Below are positions 52,203 through 59,487 of a stretch of 64,000 bases of DNA, piece after piece. The notes beneath the pieces are model-generated. The model worked only from the letters and a program-made list of their open reading frames with translations, was not told the origin of the DNA and ran no database searches. Source of the stretch: Buttiauxella noackiae ATCC 51607. Its GTDB lineage: Bacteria > Pseudomonadota > Gammaproteobacteria > Enterobacterales > Enterobacteriaceae. The stretch spans positions 1-64,000 of the forward strand of contig NZ_LXEO01000066.1 in assembly GCF_001654865.1 (NCBI RefSeq), read 5' to 3'. The stretch's first letter is position 1. Each line of letters begins with the position of its first letter. Both the position numbers and the translations under genes were made by a program.

Positions 52203-53215
52203 CGTTCACCCCTTTTGGTGGGAGTCAGTTCGGACAATGGGACAGGGTTCCAGAAGCGCTGCCAGACGTGGTGCAGATAACGCACACTGCGCCACAGCAG
52301 GCGTCGCGTAAACCAGATGAGTAATGCCAGGACGGCGAAGGTTCCAATAATCAAAACGGTGCGCCAGTTGTCATCATCGGTGGTGCCGCGCAGTGCGGAT
52401 TCACCGCCTGCGGCGCGAGCGTCCAGAACCTGTATCGTTGAGCCGGGCAGTTCAGCCAGTTGCCACTGCTTATTCGCCGTATCCCACCAGCGTAATTTAA
52501 CGGGAGGAATCGTGATGGTTCCCGCCTGCGACGGCAGATAGCGCAGGGTTTCTACTCGCTGCGCCCCTTCGATTTCACCTCGTCCCGTTTTCAGCATCGT
52601 GTTTTCGGGCGTCAGGCGCTGCGTGTCAGTGCCTGGAATCGCATACAGCAATTGTGGAATTTGCGTCGCCACAATGCCGTTGGCTTGTACCGTCACGGTG
52701 CGTTCAACCACGTCACCGGCGTGAAGTTTGTCGTCTTTGGCGGCGTGATACTGGGTGATTTTCTGGCTGAGCTTTAAGTTGCTGGCGGGCAGGAAACGAT
52801 CCGGCTGTTCCACGCCTTTCGGCCATGCAACTTCTTTTTTCAGCTCCGGCAACTGCACGGTAACCGGCGGTTGGTTGGGCGATGTCAGCGTAATTTCCAC
52901 CGCAGGCATCAGCAGCACGCCCTGATCCCACGCGGTGATTTGTCGCTCAAGGCGCACGCCGCTCCAGTTAATGCCATTTTTCTGGCGACTCAGCAGTTGG
53001 TTTGGCAGCGGCGTGGTGAGTAACGAGCCGTTCTCAATTTTAAAATCAGGCCATTGCGGAGGCGGATTAAACCAGCTATCGGTCCAGAAGGTGATAGCCA
53101 CCCGCACGGGCTGACCGGGCGCGACATGGTCTGGCGCTTCAAGCTCACGCGTAATGTCCATCGCCGCTCGGGCAGGTAACACCGCCAGCAAAAGCACAAT
53201 CAGCAAGGCTCTCAT
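52199..53215 (-). CDS. BatD-like membrane protein
   Basis: A 338-residue protein with a signal peptide (ends about 18, 'LPARAAM'), Ig-like beta domains in the periplasm (e.g. 'HVAPGQPVRVAITFWTD' near 30-46 and 'LHAGDVVERTVTVQANGI' near 166-183) and one C-terminal membrane helix ('TVLIIGTFAVLALLIWF', about 287-303) with a basic cytosolic tail. This is the BatD layout found in Bacteroides aerotolerance (Bat) operons and their proteobacterial relatives. It probably forms a membrane complex with the two VWA proteins next to it. It overlaps its neighbours on both sides by four bases. Confidence 0.82.
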   Translation of the reverse strand: MRALLIVLLLAVLPARAAMDITRELEAPDHVAPGQPVRVAITFWTDSWFNPPPQWPDFKIENGSLLTTPLPNQLLSRQKNGINWSGVRLERQITAWDQGVLLMPAVEITLTSPNQPPVTVQLPELKKEVAWPKGVEQPDRFLPASNLKLSQKITQYHAAKDDKLHAGDVVERTVTVQANGIVATQIPQLLYAIPGTDTQRLTPENTMLKTGRGEIEGAQRVETLRYLPSQAGTITIPPVKLRWWDTANKQWQLAELPGSTIQVLDARAAGGESALRGTTDDDNWRTVLIIGTFAVLALLIWFTRRLLWRSVRYLHHVWQRFWNPVPLSELTPTKRGER

Positions 53216-54735
53216 GGCGTCTCCTCCGTGTTGGCGCGGTAGAGATTTTCCAGCAGGCCGGAAGGGGAAACCTCCAGGTTTTCAAACCACTGATTGACCT
53301 GCGGGCTGCTGCTGGCAACGGGTTGGATATCCTTCTGATTGACGCCCTGATCTTTCTTTAAATCGTGTTTAATTTCGTCCGGTTTATAGTCCTGTTCTTT
53401 ACCCTGAGCCGCCTGGCGATCGCGTTCTTTCTGGCGCAATTCCATAATGATTTTGGCGATGGCGGCGCGGTTTTTCTGGGCCATTGCCCAGTCCGGGCGC
53501 AGGCTTAAGGCGCGGTCATAGCTGTTAATGGCCTGCTGCCACTGCTTTTGCTGGGCGTAGCTGTTGCCCGTCCATAACAGCGATTCAGCGGTTTGCGGCG
53601 CCTGGCGAAATGCGGAAGTAGCCGCGACAAAATCTTCGGCACGGTAGTAGGCGATGCCTTGCCACAGCGGGTTCTGAAAACGCTCTGCCGCTTTTTTATA
53701 TTCACCTTTATTGAAGGCGAGTTGCCCCTGCATATCCGGGCTAATCCACGCATCCTGCCATGCGGCCTGGCTTTGTGGCAGATACAGCAGCGGCACCAGC
53801 ACAATCAGCCAGCAAATCAGCTGTCGCCGCCCGAGCAGCAGTAGCAAAAGCATTGGGATCACCAGCAGATAGCCGCTGTTTTTCCAGTGCAAATCGCCGC
53901 GAGCGTTATTTTGCGCGCTCACCGATTGCTGGATGTGGCTGGCGAGTACCGATAAATCGCTGTCATCGCTGGTGACGAGCGTGACCGGAATGCCGCCGTC
54001 GCGAATTTGGCTAAAGCGTTCGACGTTCAGACGCGTATCAATCCCTCGCTGGGCGTAGCTTTCGGGTAACTCACCCCCGCGTGCGGTCCCCGGAACCCAG
54101 ATTTGGATCGGCACTTTTTGTTGGGCAAGCCAGGTTGCATCTTGCGCCGAAACGGTGTCGGCAATCAGTAAAATATTGCGCGGCATATTCGGTGTTTCTG
54201 GCATGTTTTTCATCGCCAGGGCGATAGCCTGTTTTAGCCCCGAGCCTTCACCTTCTGGCAATAAATTTGGGCTTTGGGCATGCAAGAACAGCGAGTAAAA
54301 CGTCGGGTCGGAAGTGAGTGGTGTGGTCAGATATGCATGAGCGTTGTAAACCACCAGGCCAAAATGCGTGCCTGTTGAACGGTTCATCAGGTCCATGATT
54401 TTGCTCTGCATACGCTGGTGGCGGCTCGGAGCTAAATCCTGCGCGTACATCGCCGGATCTTGCTGTAACACCACCATCATGTTGCTTTGCTGCGTCAGTG
54501 CGGCCGGGAGTTCACGCTGCCAGGTCGGGCCTGCCAGGGCGATGACACCGAGTGCGCACAACCACGGTAAAATCTGGGTCAGGCGTTTTTGTCGCCCAAT
54601 AATCAGCGCTTTGGCAAATGGCTTGTCCATAATCTGGTGCCAGGCGCTACGTTGGCTGCTGGCGACAAACCACAGCAGCGCGCAAATCAGTAGGCCGAGC
54701 AGCCGCCAGGGGTAAACAAAATGGAAGTCACTCAT
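53212..54735 (-). CDS. BatB/BatC-like fusion: VWA domain with degenerate metal site plus TPR
   Basis: A 507-residue protein anchored by two N-terminal helices (about 11-25 and 55-69), with a VWA-like domain (about 85-290), a further membrane segment near 308-345 and a C-terminal TPR region. The TPR part contains 'AFNKGEYKKAAERFQN' and 'NSYAQQKQWQQAINSYDRALSLRPDWAMAQKNRAAI', ending in a charged tail. In ordinary BatB the metal site reads DxSxS; here the matching place reads QQDPA (91-95) in 'MMVVLQQDPAMYAQDLAPSRHQR', so the site is lost although the rest of the block is kept. The start at 54735 overlaps batA by four bases; an upstream in-frame start lies inside batA and is rejected. Confidence 0.82.
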   Translation of the reverse strand: MSDFHFVYPWRLLGLLICALLWFVASSQRSAWHQIMDKPFAKALIIGRQKRLTQILPWLCALGVIALAGPTWQRELPAALTQQSNMMVVLQQDPAMYAQDLAPSRHQRMQSKIMDLMNRSTGTHFGLVVYNAHAYLTTPLTSDPTFYSLFLHAQSPNLLPEGEGSGLKQAIALAMKNMPETPNMPRNILLIADTVSAQDATWLAQQKVPIQIWVPGTARGGELPESYAQRGIDTRLNVERFSQIRDGGIPVTLVTSDDSDLSVLASHIQQSVSAQNNARGDLHWKNSGYLLVIPMLLLLLLGRRQLICWLIVLVPLLYLPQSQAAWQDAWISPDMQGQLAFNKGEYKKAAERFQNPLWQGIAYYRAEDFVAATSAFRQAPQTAESLLWTGNSYAQQKQWQQAINSYDRALSLRPDWAMAQKNRAAIAKIIMELRQKERDRQAAQGKEQDYKPDEIKHDLKKDQGVNQKDIQPVASSSPQVNQWFENLEVSPSGLLENLYRANTEETP

Positions 54736-55709
54736 GCTGTTTTCTCCCGCACGAATCGCGTGACCGCGAGCAAAATCAGCAACGCCAGCGCCAGTAGCAG
54801 CGGCCACTGGAACAGCGGGATGTGCCACGACCAGCCGATGGATTTCACCTGCACGGGGGTGATGGCGTCGATTTCCTGCCATACGCTGTCGAGAGCCGCA
54901 CCGGAACCGGCGGCAGTCCAGGATTTTCCGCCGGTAATGCGCGCGATATCCTGCATCAGCGGCAAATCTACTTTGTCATCGCCAGTGCTGTTCAGATCGC
55001 CAAAGGCGATGGTATGAACCTGAACGTGGTGCGTTGCCGCCAGTTGTGCGGCGAGCGGCGGCGCTAATTGCGATGCGGTGTCGTTGCCGTCGGTGAGTAA
55101 AATTGCCAGTTTGCTGGCGTCTTTGTTGGTGGTGGTATCGAGCAGTTTCACACCGATTCCCAGCGCGTCGCCAATCGCGGTTTGTTGACCAATCATGCCT
55201 GGCGCGAGTTGGTTAATGCGGGTTTGCAGCGCCTGTTTGTCTTCGCTAACCGGGGCGAATGGCCACGCCTGGCTTGCAAAAATAACCAGCCCGATGCGGT
55301 CGGTTTTACGCGCCGCCACAAATTTTCGCACCGATTCCTGAACGGCCTGCAGGCGCGTGATCCCACCCTGAACGTCGTTTTTGCCCATCGAACCGGAGAC
55401 ATCCAGAATCAGCACCACATCGCGCATTGGTTTTTGAATATGCTGCGGCGGAGTCAGGTATTCCGGGCGCGAGAGGGCGGCAACCAGCAGGATCCACGTC
55501 AGCCAAAAAATCAGGCTTGAGAGTTTGCTGGTGCGCACCGGCTGGCTGTTGAGTTTCAGCTCATCAATTAATTCCGGTAAGAACGGTACGCGAACGTGTT
55601 CTTTGACTTCACGATCCTGCGGTAAAAAATAGCGGCCAAGCAACGGCAGGAAAATCAGTAACCACGCCCACGGCCAGGCGAAATCGAGGCGGCTCAGAAA
55701 CTCAGACAT
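54732..55709 (-). CDS. BatA-like VWA-domain membrane protein
   Basis: A 325-residue inner-membrane protein. Two N-terminal helices (about 10-28 and 64-79) are followed by a VWA domain with an intact MIDAS: DVSGS (103-107) in 'DVVLILDVSGSMGKND', the Thr in 'GMIGQQTAIGDALGIG' and the Asp in 'LAILLTDGNDTASQ'. A last helix lies near the C-terminus ('FQWPLLLALALLILLAVTRF'). Such proteins couple a cytosolic MoxR ATPase to periplasmic or membrane clients. The start overlaps the DUF4381 gene by eight bases and the end overlaps the next VWA gene by four. It is the only one of the two VWA proteins here that can bind metal. Confidence 0.88.
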   Translation of the reverse strand: MSEFLSRLDFAWPWAWLLIFLPLLGRYFLPQDREVKEHVRVPFLPELIDELKLNSQPVRTSKLSSLIFWLTWILLVAALSRPEYLTPPQHIQKPMRDVVLILDVSGSMGKNDVQGGITRLQAVQESVRKFVAARKTDRIGLVIFASQAWPFAPVSEDKQALQTRINQLAPGMIGQQTAIGDALGIGVKLLDTTTNKDASKLAILLTDGNDTASQLAPPLAAQLAATHHVQVHTIAFGDLNSTGDDKVDLPLMQDIARITGGKSWTAAGSGAALDSVWQEIDAITPVQVKSIGWSWHIPLFQWPLLLALALLILLAVTRFVREKTA

Positions 55710-56142
55710 AAGGCAGTTTCTCCAGCCAGTGTTTCAGTTGAGTTTGCAGGCGTGCGTTTTGATTCGCCTCGAGCTGGTTATCCGGCTGGCAATATTTGGC
55801 GCTCAATTGCTGGCGTAAATCGGCGTCGATTTCCACCTGCTGGAGAAGTTGTTCTGGCGCAAGCGTGTGGCTAATTTGGCTGCGCGGTTGGTGCATCAGC
55901 AGAATGCGTTTTATCAGTTCCAGCCAGCTATCTGCGCTGTGCGGCTGTTGCAATGCCGCCAGTGCTTCACGACGCCACACATTGCGCCGCCATCTCGCAA
56001 GGCGGAATAACCCGAAGATAATCAGCGCGATAAGTAACACGCCGCCGAGCGCAAACCAGCCGGGCGGCAGGGGAAACCAGGAGATACTTCGTGGAAGCGC
56101 CGGGTTTAACAGCTCCGGCACGCTAAATCCTTTCTCCAGCAT
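55702..56142 (-). CDS. DUF4381 membrane protein of the MoxR/Bat operon
   Basis: A 146-residue protein with the DUF4381 pattern: an N-terminal 'PLPPGWFALGGVLLIALIIFGLFRLARWRRNVWRREALAALQ' in which one membrane helix (about 27-47) is flanked by 'PPGW' and a strongly basic stretch. A cytosolic helical part follows ('WLELIKRILLMHQPRSQIS'). It is a standard small partner between the DUF58 and VWA genes in MoxR operons and has no known enzymatic role. It starts immediately after the DUF58 stop and overlaps the BatA-like start by eight bases. Confidence 0.83.
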   Translation of the reverse strand: MLEKGFSVPELLNPALPRSISWFPLPPGWFALGGVLLIALIIFGLFRLARWRRNVWRREALAALQQPHSADSWLELIKRILLMHQPRSQISHTLAPEQLLQQVEIDADLRQQLSAKYCQPDNQLEANQNARLQTQLKHWLEKLPYV

Positions 56143-57048
56143 TCAGACTCCCTTTTGTAGCTGCTTGAGAAGATCGTCTGTGACGACTATCTGATTCACG
56201 CGGATGCCAAGCCGTGTCAGTCGATTTTGCAGACCGGAAAGCCGCGCAGTCACGCTCTGTTGAATCTCATCTTTTAGCCGTGGCGAAAGCGAAAATGCGG
56301 CTTCATGACCCTGATAGCTGGCGGCCAGGTTTCCCTGTGCCGGGAGGGTGAGATGCAGGTTATCAAGTGTGACAAACGCGCTAATCTCGCAGCGTCGCCG
56401 CAGGGCGGCCAGCAAGGCTTCACCGGACGCATCGAGATCGTGGAAATCACTGATGACGGCCACCCAGGACCCGGCAGGGATCAGATGCATGGCATGTTGT
56501 AGCACGCTGCCGAGCGTCACGGTTGCGGGTGTTTCATCAGGGTAGCGTTCGGGTAATTGTTGGTTGTATTGCAGCAGGTCATCGAGCACTGCGGGCAGAT
56601 TGGTGCGTGGGGCGCGGCATTTTTGCAGGCTGTAATTCGCATCGCTGAACACCGCGCTGCCGATGCGGTCGCCATCGTGCCAGCTTCGCCATGCGAGCAG
56701 GCCCGCAATTTTGGCGGCAGCGACAGATTTGGTTTGCCCGCGGGTGGCAAAAAACATATCCAGCCGCTGATCGACGATCAAGAACACCGGGCGCTCGCGC
56801 TCTTCGTTATACATGCGGATCCACGGCGATCGCAGGCGGGCGGTGGCTTGCCAGTCGATCAACCGCACGTCATCACCTGGTTGGTAGCGCCGGAGACTGT
56901 CAAAATTAAGCCCACGCCCCTGCTGGCGTGAAACACGCTCACCCGCCAGCGCTCCCGGTGGGATCTGCCCAGGCGGGTTCGACAGCAAACGCGCTTCGCC
57001 TGCCAGCGCCATCAGGGTTTGGCGATCCACCTGTAACGCGCTATTCAT
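56143..57048 (-). CDS. DUF58-family protein of the MoxR/Bat operon
   Basis: A 301-residue protein of the DUF58 family. The hallmark block is 'GRGLNFDSLRRYQPGDDVRLIDWQATARLRSPWIRMYNEERERPVFLIVDQ' (about 45-95), in which the family 'R.Y..GDD.R.IDW.ASAR' is nearly complete. This is followed by a VWA-like remainder ('GSWVAVISDFHDLDASGEALLAALRRRCEISAF'). Members accompany MoxR ATPases and are thought to act as adaptors. The start codon overlaps the moxR stop by one base (TAATG), and the end abuts DUF4381, so expression is coupled. No membrane helix is seen, so it should be cytosolic. Confidence 0.87.
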   Translation of the reverse strand: MNSALQVDRQTLMALAGEARLLSNPPGQIPPGALAGERVSRQQGRGLNFDSLRRYQPGDDVRLIDWQATARLRSPWIRMYNEERERPVFLIVDQRLDMFFATRGQTKSVAAAKIAGLLAWRSWHDGDRIGSAVFSDANYSLQKCRAPRTNLPAVLDDLLQYNQQLPERYPDETPATVTLGSVLQHAMHLIPAGSWVAVISDFHDLDASGEALLAALRRRCEISAFVTLDNLHLTLPAQGNLAASYQGHEAAFSLSPRLKDEIQQSVTARLSGLQNRLTRLGIRVNQIVVTDDLLKQLQKGV

Positions 57049-58046
57049 TACGCCACCACTGCGTCGAGCAACATCCGGATCACGTCGTCTGGCGAGGTGT
57101 TATCGGCGTTGGCCTGGTAACTGAGCATCAGGCGATGGCGTAACACTGCCGGGGCGACGAGCTTGATATCTTCTGGCAATACCGCGTCGCGGCCTTCGAG
57201 CCAGGCCAGTGCGCGGCCACAACGATCGAGTGCTAAGGTGCCGCGTGGGCTGACGCCAAACGTGATGTAACTGGCGAGCGTGTCGCTGATACCCTGCGGA
57301 TGGCGGGTCATATCCACCAGATTGACGATGTAGTTTTCAATGGTTGGCGCGACGTAAACCGCTGAGATTTCCTGCCAGCAGGTGGCAATATCTTGCTGCG
57401 ATAACATCAGCGTTTCAGCCGGTTTTTCCGTTTGTTCATCGCCGCTTGCCAGATATTTTTGCTGCTGCTCCGAACGCACCAGTTGCATCACTTTTTGCTC
57501 GTTTTCTTTGGACGGATAATCCACCAGAACTTTCATCAAAAAGCGGTCAAGCTGCGCTTCTGGCAACGGCCAGGTGCCTTCTTGATCCACCGGGTTTTGC
57601 GTCGCCAGCACCATGAAAATGCCCGGTAGCGGCCAGGTTTTCCCGGCAACGGTAACGTGGCGTTCTTCCATGGCTTCGAGCAGGGCCGATTGCACGCGTG
57701 CCGAGGCGCGGTTTATCTCATCGGCAAGGATGATATTGCCGAATACCGGGCCTGGCCGGAAACGAAACTGGTCTTCTTCACGCGTGGCATTTTGCTGGTA
57801 AATCTCGCTGCCGGTGATATCTGACGGCAGAAGATCCGGGGTGAACTGTATGCGACGGAACTCGCCCTCTATATGTTTAGCAAGCTCCCGTACCGCACGG
57901 GTTTTGGCCAGCCCAGGCAAGCCTTCGAGCAGCACGTGTCCGTCGCAAAGCAGGGCGACAATTAACATCCGTACCAGCGATTCCTGCCCCAAAACTTGTT
58001 GATTCATACGCCGTTCGAGTTCGAGCAGCTTCTCTCTGTTTGTCAT
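57048..58046 (-). CDS. MoxR-family AAA+ ATPase
   Basis: A 332-residue cytosolic AAA+ ATPase of the MoxR family, chaperone-like motors that mature or assemble specific client proteins. Walker A is GLPGLAKT (42-49), Walker B is 'NIILADEINRA' (about 105-115), sensor 1 is in 'FMVLATQNPVDQEGTWPLPEAQLDRF' and sensor 2 is in the C-terminal helical lid ('RLMLSYQANADNTSPDDVIRMLL'). All are intact. Its start overlaps the maturase stop by four bases and its stop overlaps DUF58 by one, placing it in the middle of the sulfatase/Bat operon. The client is probably encoded here, either the sulfatase or the HAD protein. Confidence 0.92.
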   Translation of the reverse strand: MTNREKLLELERRMNQQVLGQESLVRMLIVALLCDGHVLLEGLPGLAKTRAVRELAKHIEGEFRRIQFTPDLLPSDITGSEIYQQNATREEDQFRFRPGPVFGNIILADEINRASARVQSALLEAMEERHVTVAGKTWPLPGIFMVLATQNPVDQEGTWPLPEAQLDRFLMKVLVDYPSKENEQKVMQLVRSEQQQKYLASGDEQTEKPAETLMLSQQDIATCWQEISAVYVAPTIENYIVNLVDMTRHPQGISDTLASYITFGVSPRGTLALDRCGRALAWLEGRDAVLPEDIKLVAPAVLRHRLMLSYQANADNTSPDDVIRMLLDAVVA

Positions 58047-59338
58047 TTGCGCAATCCTGCAAAGTCACGTTTCAAAAGCGTAGCGAGCCCGACCAAAATC
58101 GGCTCGGCGTAATTGAAGAAAGTTTTGATGCCAGGACACAAATAATTAAGGCCAGGCTCGCCATCCGGGGTGCGAACAAGACGATTTTTCGGGCATTCGC
58201 CCCAGCATAATTTCAGGTACGGGCACTGTTTGCAGTATTCCGGCAGCGTATCTTTCTTACCCATACCAAAGGCTTTCTGGCGTTCGGAAAATGCCATGTG
58301 GGCGAGTTTAGTGTTTTCGATATTGCCAATCTGGTATTCGGGATAAACGTAGTGGTCGCAGGAATAGATATCGCCATTTTTCTCGATAGCCAAACCTTTG
58401 CCGCAGAATTCGGATGCGGTACAGATTTGCGCGGGCATGCCCATGGTTTGAGCAACTGCCGTTTCAAACAGGTTGACCTGTACGTGGCCTAAATCGTTAT
58501 TAACCCACTCTTCAAACACCGTTTTCAGGAAAGTGCCCCAGTCGTCCGGGTCAACCGACCAGTCGGTCACGATGGAGTCGAGATCCCCTGGGCGCGCGCG
58601 GCGGGTGCCAGTAATCGGGATGGTATCGTCACGCCAGAATTGCGGGGCGGTGACTTTGAAATCAACTGGCTCTACGCAGGGGTTGAACTGCACGTAGGTT
58701 GCTTCCAGCTCACGGGTGACAAAGCGGTACACTTCCAGCGGGAAGCGGGCATTGGTGCGGTTGACAGTGACGAGGGCGTTAAACGGGACTTTGTATTTTT
58801 TGAGTGCTTCGACGCCTTTCATCACTAAGTCGAAAGTCGGTTTGCCGCTGCGTGTGACGCGATAGCGGTCATGCAATTCCCGTGGGCCGTCAATCGACAG
58901 TCCCACCAGAAAACGGTGTTCTTTAAGGAATTCAGCCCATTTGTCGTTTATCAGCACGCCATTGGTTTGGAGGTCGTTTTCAACGCGTTGACCGGGCTTT
59001 TGGTACAGCTTCTGGAATTTGACGACTTTTTCAAAAAACTCTAGCCCCATCAATGTGGGTTCGCCACCTTGCCAGGAGAAAACCACTTGTTCGCCATCTT
59101 GCCCGTCGATGTACTGGCGAATGAAGTTTTCCAACACTTCGTCGCTCATACCCGTGTGGCGGTCCTGATGTAGAAGGTCTTCTTTATGCAGGTAAAAACA
59201 GTAGGAACAATCGAGATTACAGGTGGAGCCAGTCGGCTTCGCCATAACATGGAAACGACGCTTGTATTCAGGGCCTTTGCCATCGTATTTCTCTGCTGAC
59301 GGTAATGCTTTAACCGGCAATGTGGTGCTGTACTTCAT
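58043..59338 (-). CDS. Anaerobic sulfatase-maturating enzyme (radical SAM/SPASM)
   Basis: A 431-residue radical SAM enzyme that oxidises the active-site Ser or Cys of sulfatases to formylglycine without oxygen. The radical SAM cluster motif is C40-x3-C44-x2-C47 ('STCNLDCSYCFYLHKEDL'). The GGE-like 'SWQGGEPTLMGLEFF' follows, and the SPASM part carries two auxiliary-cluster Cys sets ('ICTASEFCGKGLAIEKNGDIYSCDHYVYPEY' and 'YCKQCPYLKLCWGECPKNR'). It is of the AtsB/AslB type. The sulfatase upstream has a Ser-type motif that only this enzyme class can process, so the pairing is functional. The start lies after AAGGGG, and the stop overlaps moxR by four bases. Confidence 0.93.
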   Translation of the reverse strand: MKYSTTLPVKALPSAEKYDGKGPEYKRRFHVMAKPTGSTCNLDCSYCFYLHKEDLLHQDRHTGMSDEVLENFIRQYIDGQDGEQVVFSWQGGEPTLMGLEFFEKVVKFQKLYQKPGQRVENDLQTNGVLINDKWAEFLKEHRFLVGLSIDGPRELHDRYRVTRSGKPTFDLVMKGVEALKKYKVPFNALVTVNRTNARFPLEVYRFVTRELEATYVQFNPCVEPVDFKVTAPQFWRDDTIPITGTRRARPGDLDSIVTDWSVDPDDWGTFLKTVFEEWVNNDLGHVQVNLFETAVAQTMGMPAQICTASEFCGKGLAIEKNGDIYSCDHYVYPEYQIGNIENTKLAHMAFSERQKAFGMGKKDTLPEYCKQCPYLKLCWGECPKNRLVRTPDGEPGLNYLCPGIKTFFNYAEPILVGLATLLKRDFAGLRK

Positions 59339-59382
59339 AGCTGCCCCTTCGAAAACTCTTTTTGGAAAACGGAGGATTTGTG

Positions 59383-59457
59383 TAGGGCGGGTAAGCCTGC
59401 GTCACCCGCCATTGCGGGTGCAAATGGTGGATGACGCTCGCGCTTATCCACCCTACG
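59383..59457. repeat. REP/BIME-like inverted pair between sulfatase and maturase genes
   Basis: Two related palindromic units face each other: 59383-59411 (GTAGGGCGGGTAAGC...ACCCGCC) and 59427-59457 (GGTGGATGACGC...ATCCACCCTAC), which read as each other's diverged reverse complement. They form a long stem in mRNA and may stabilise the sulfatase transcript or reduce read-through into the maturase and Bat genes. Confidence 0.72.
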
Positions 59458-59487
59458 GATTAATTAATCCACCTGATTCACCGCGAG

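Noticed and set aside
54736-54882. Longer N-terminus for the BatB/BatC-like protein
   Set aside because: The extra 49 residues would lie inside batA in another frame and lack a membrane-protein start; the ATG at 54735 overlaps batA in the usual ATGA way.
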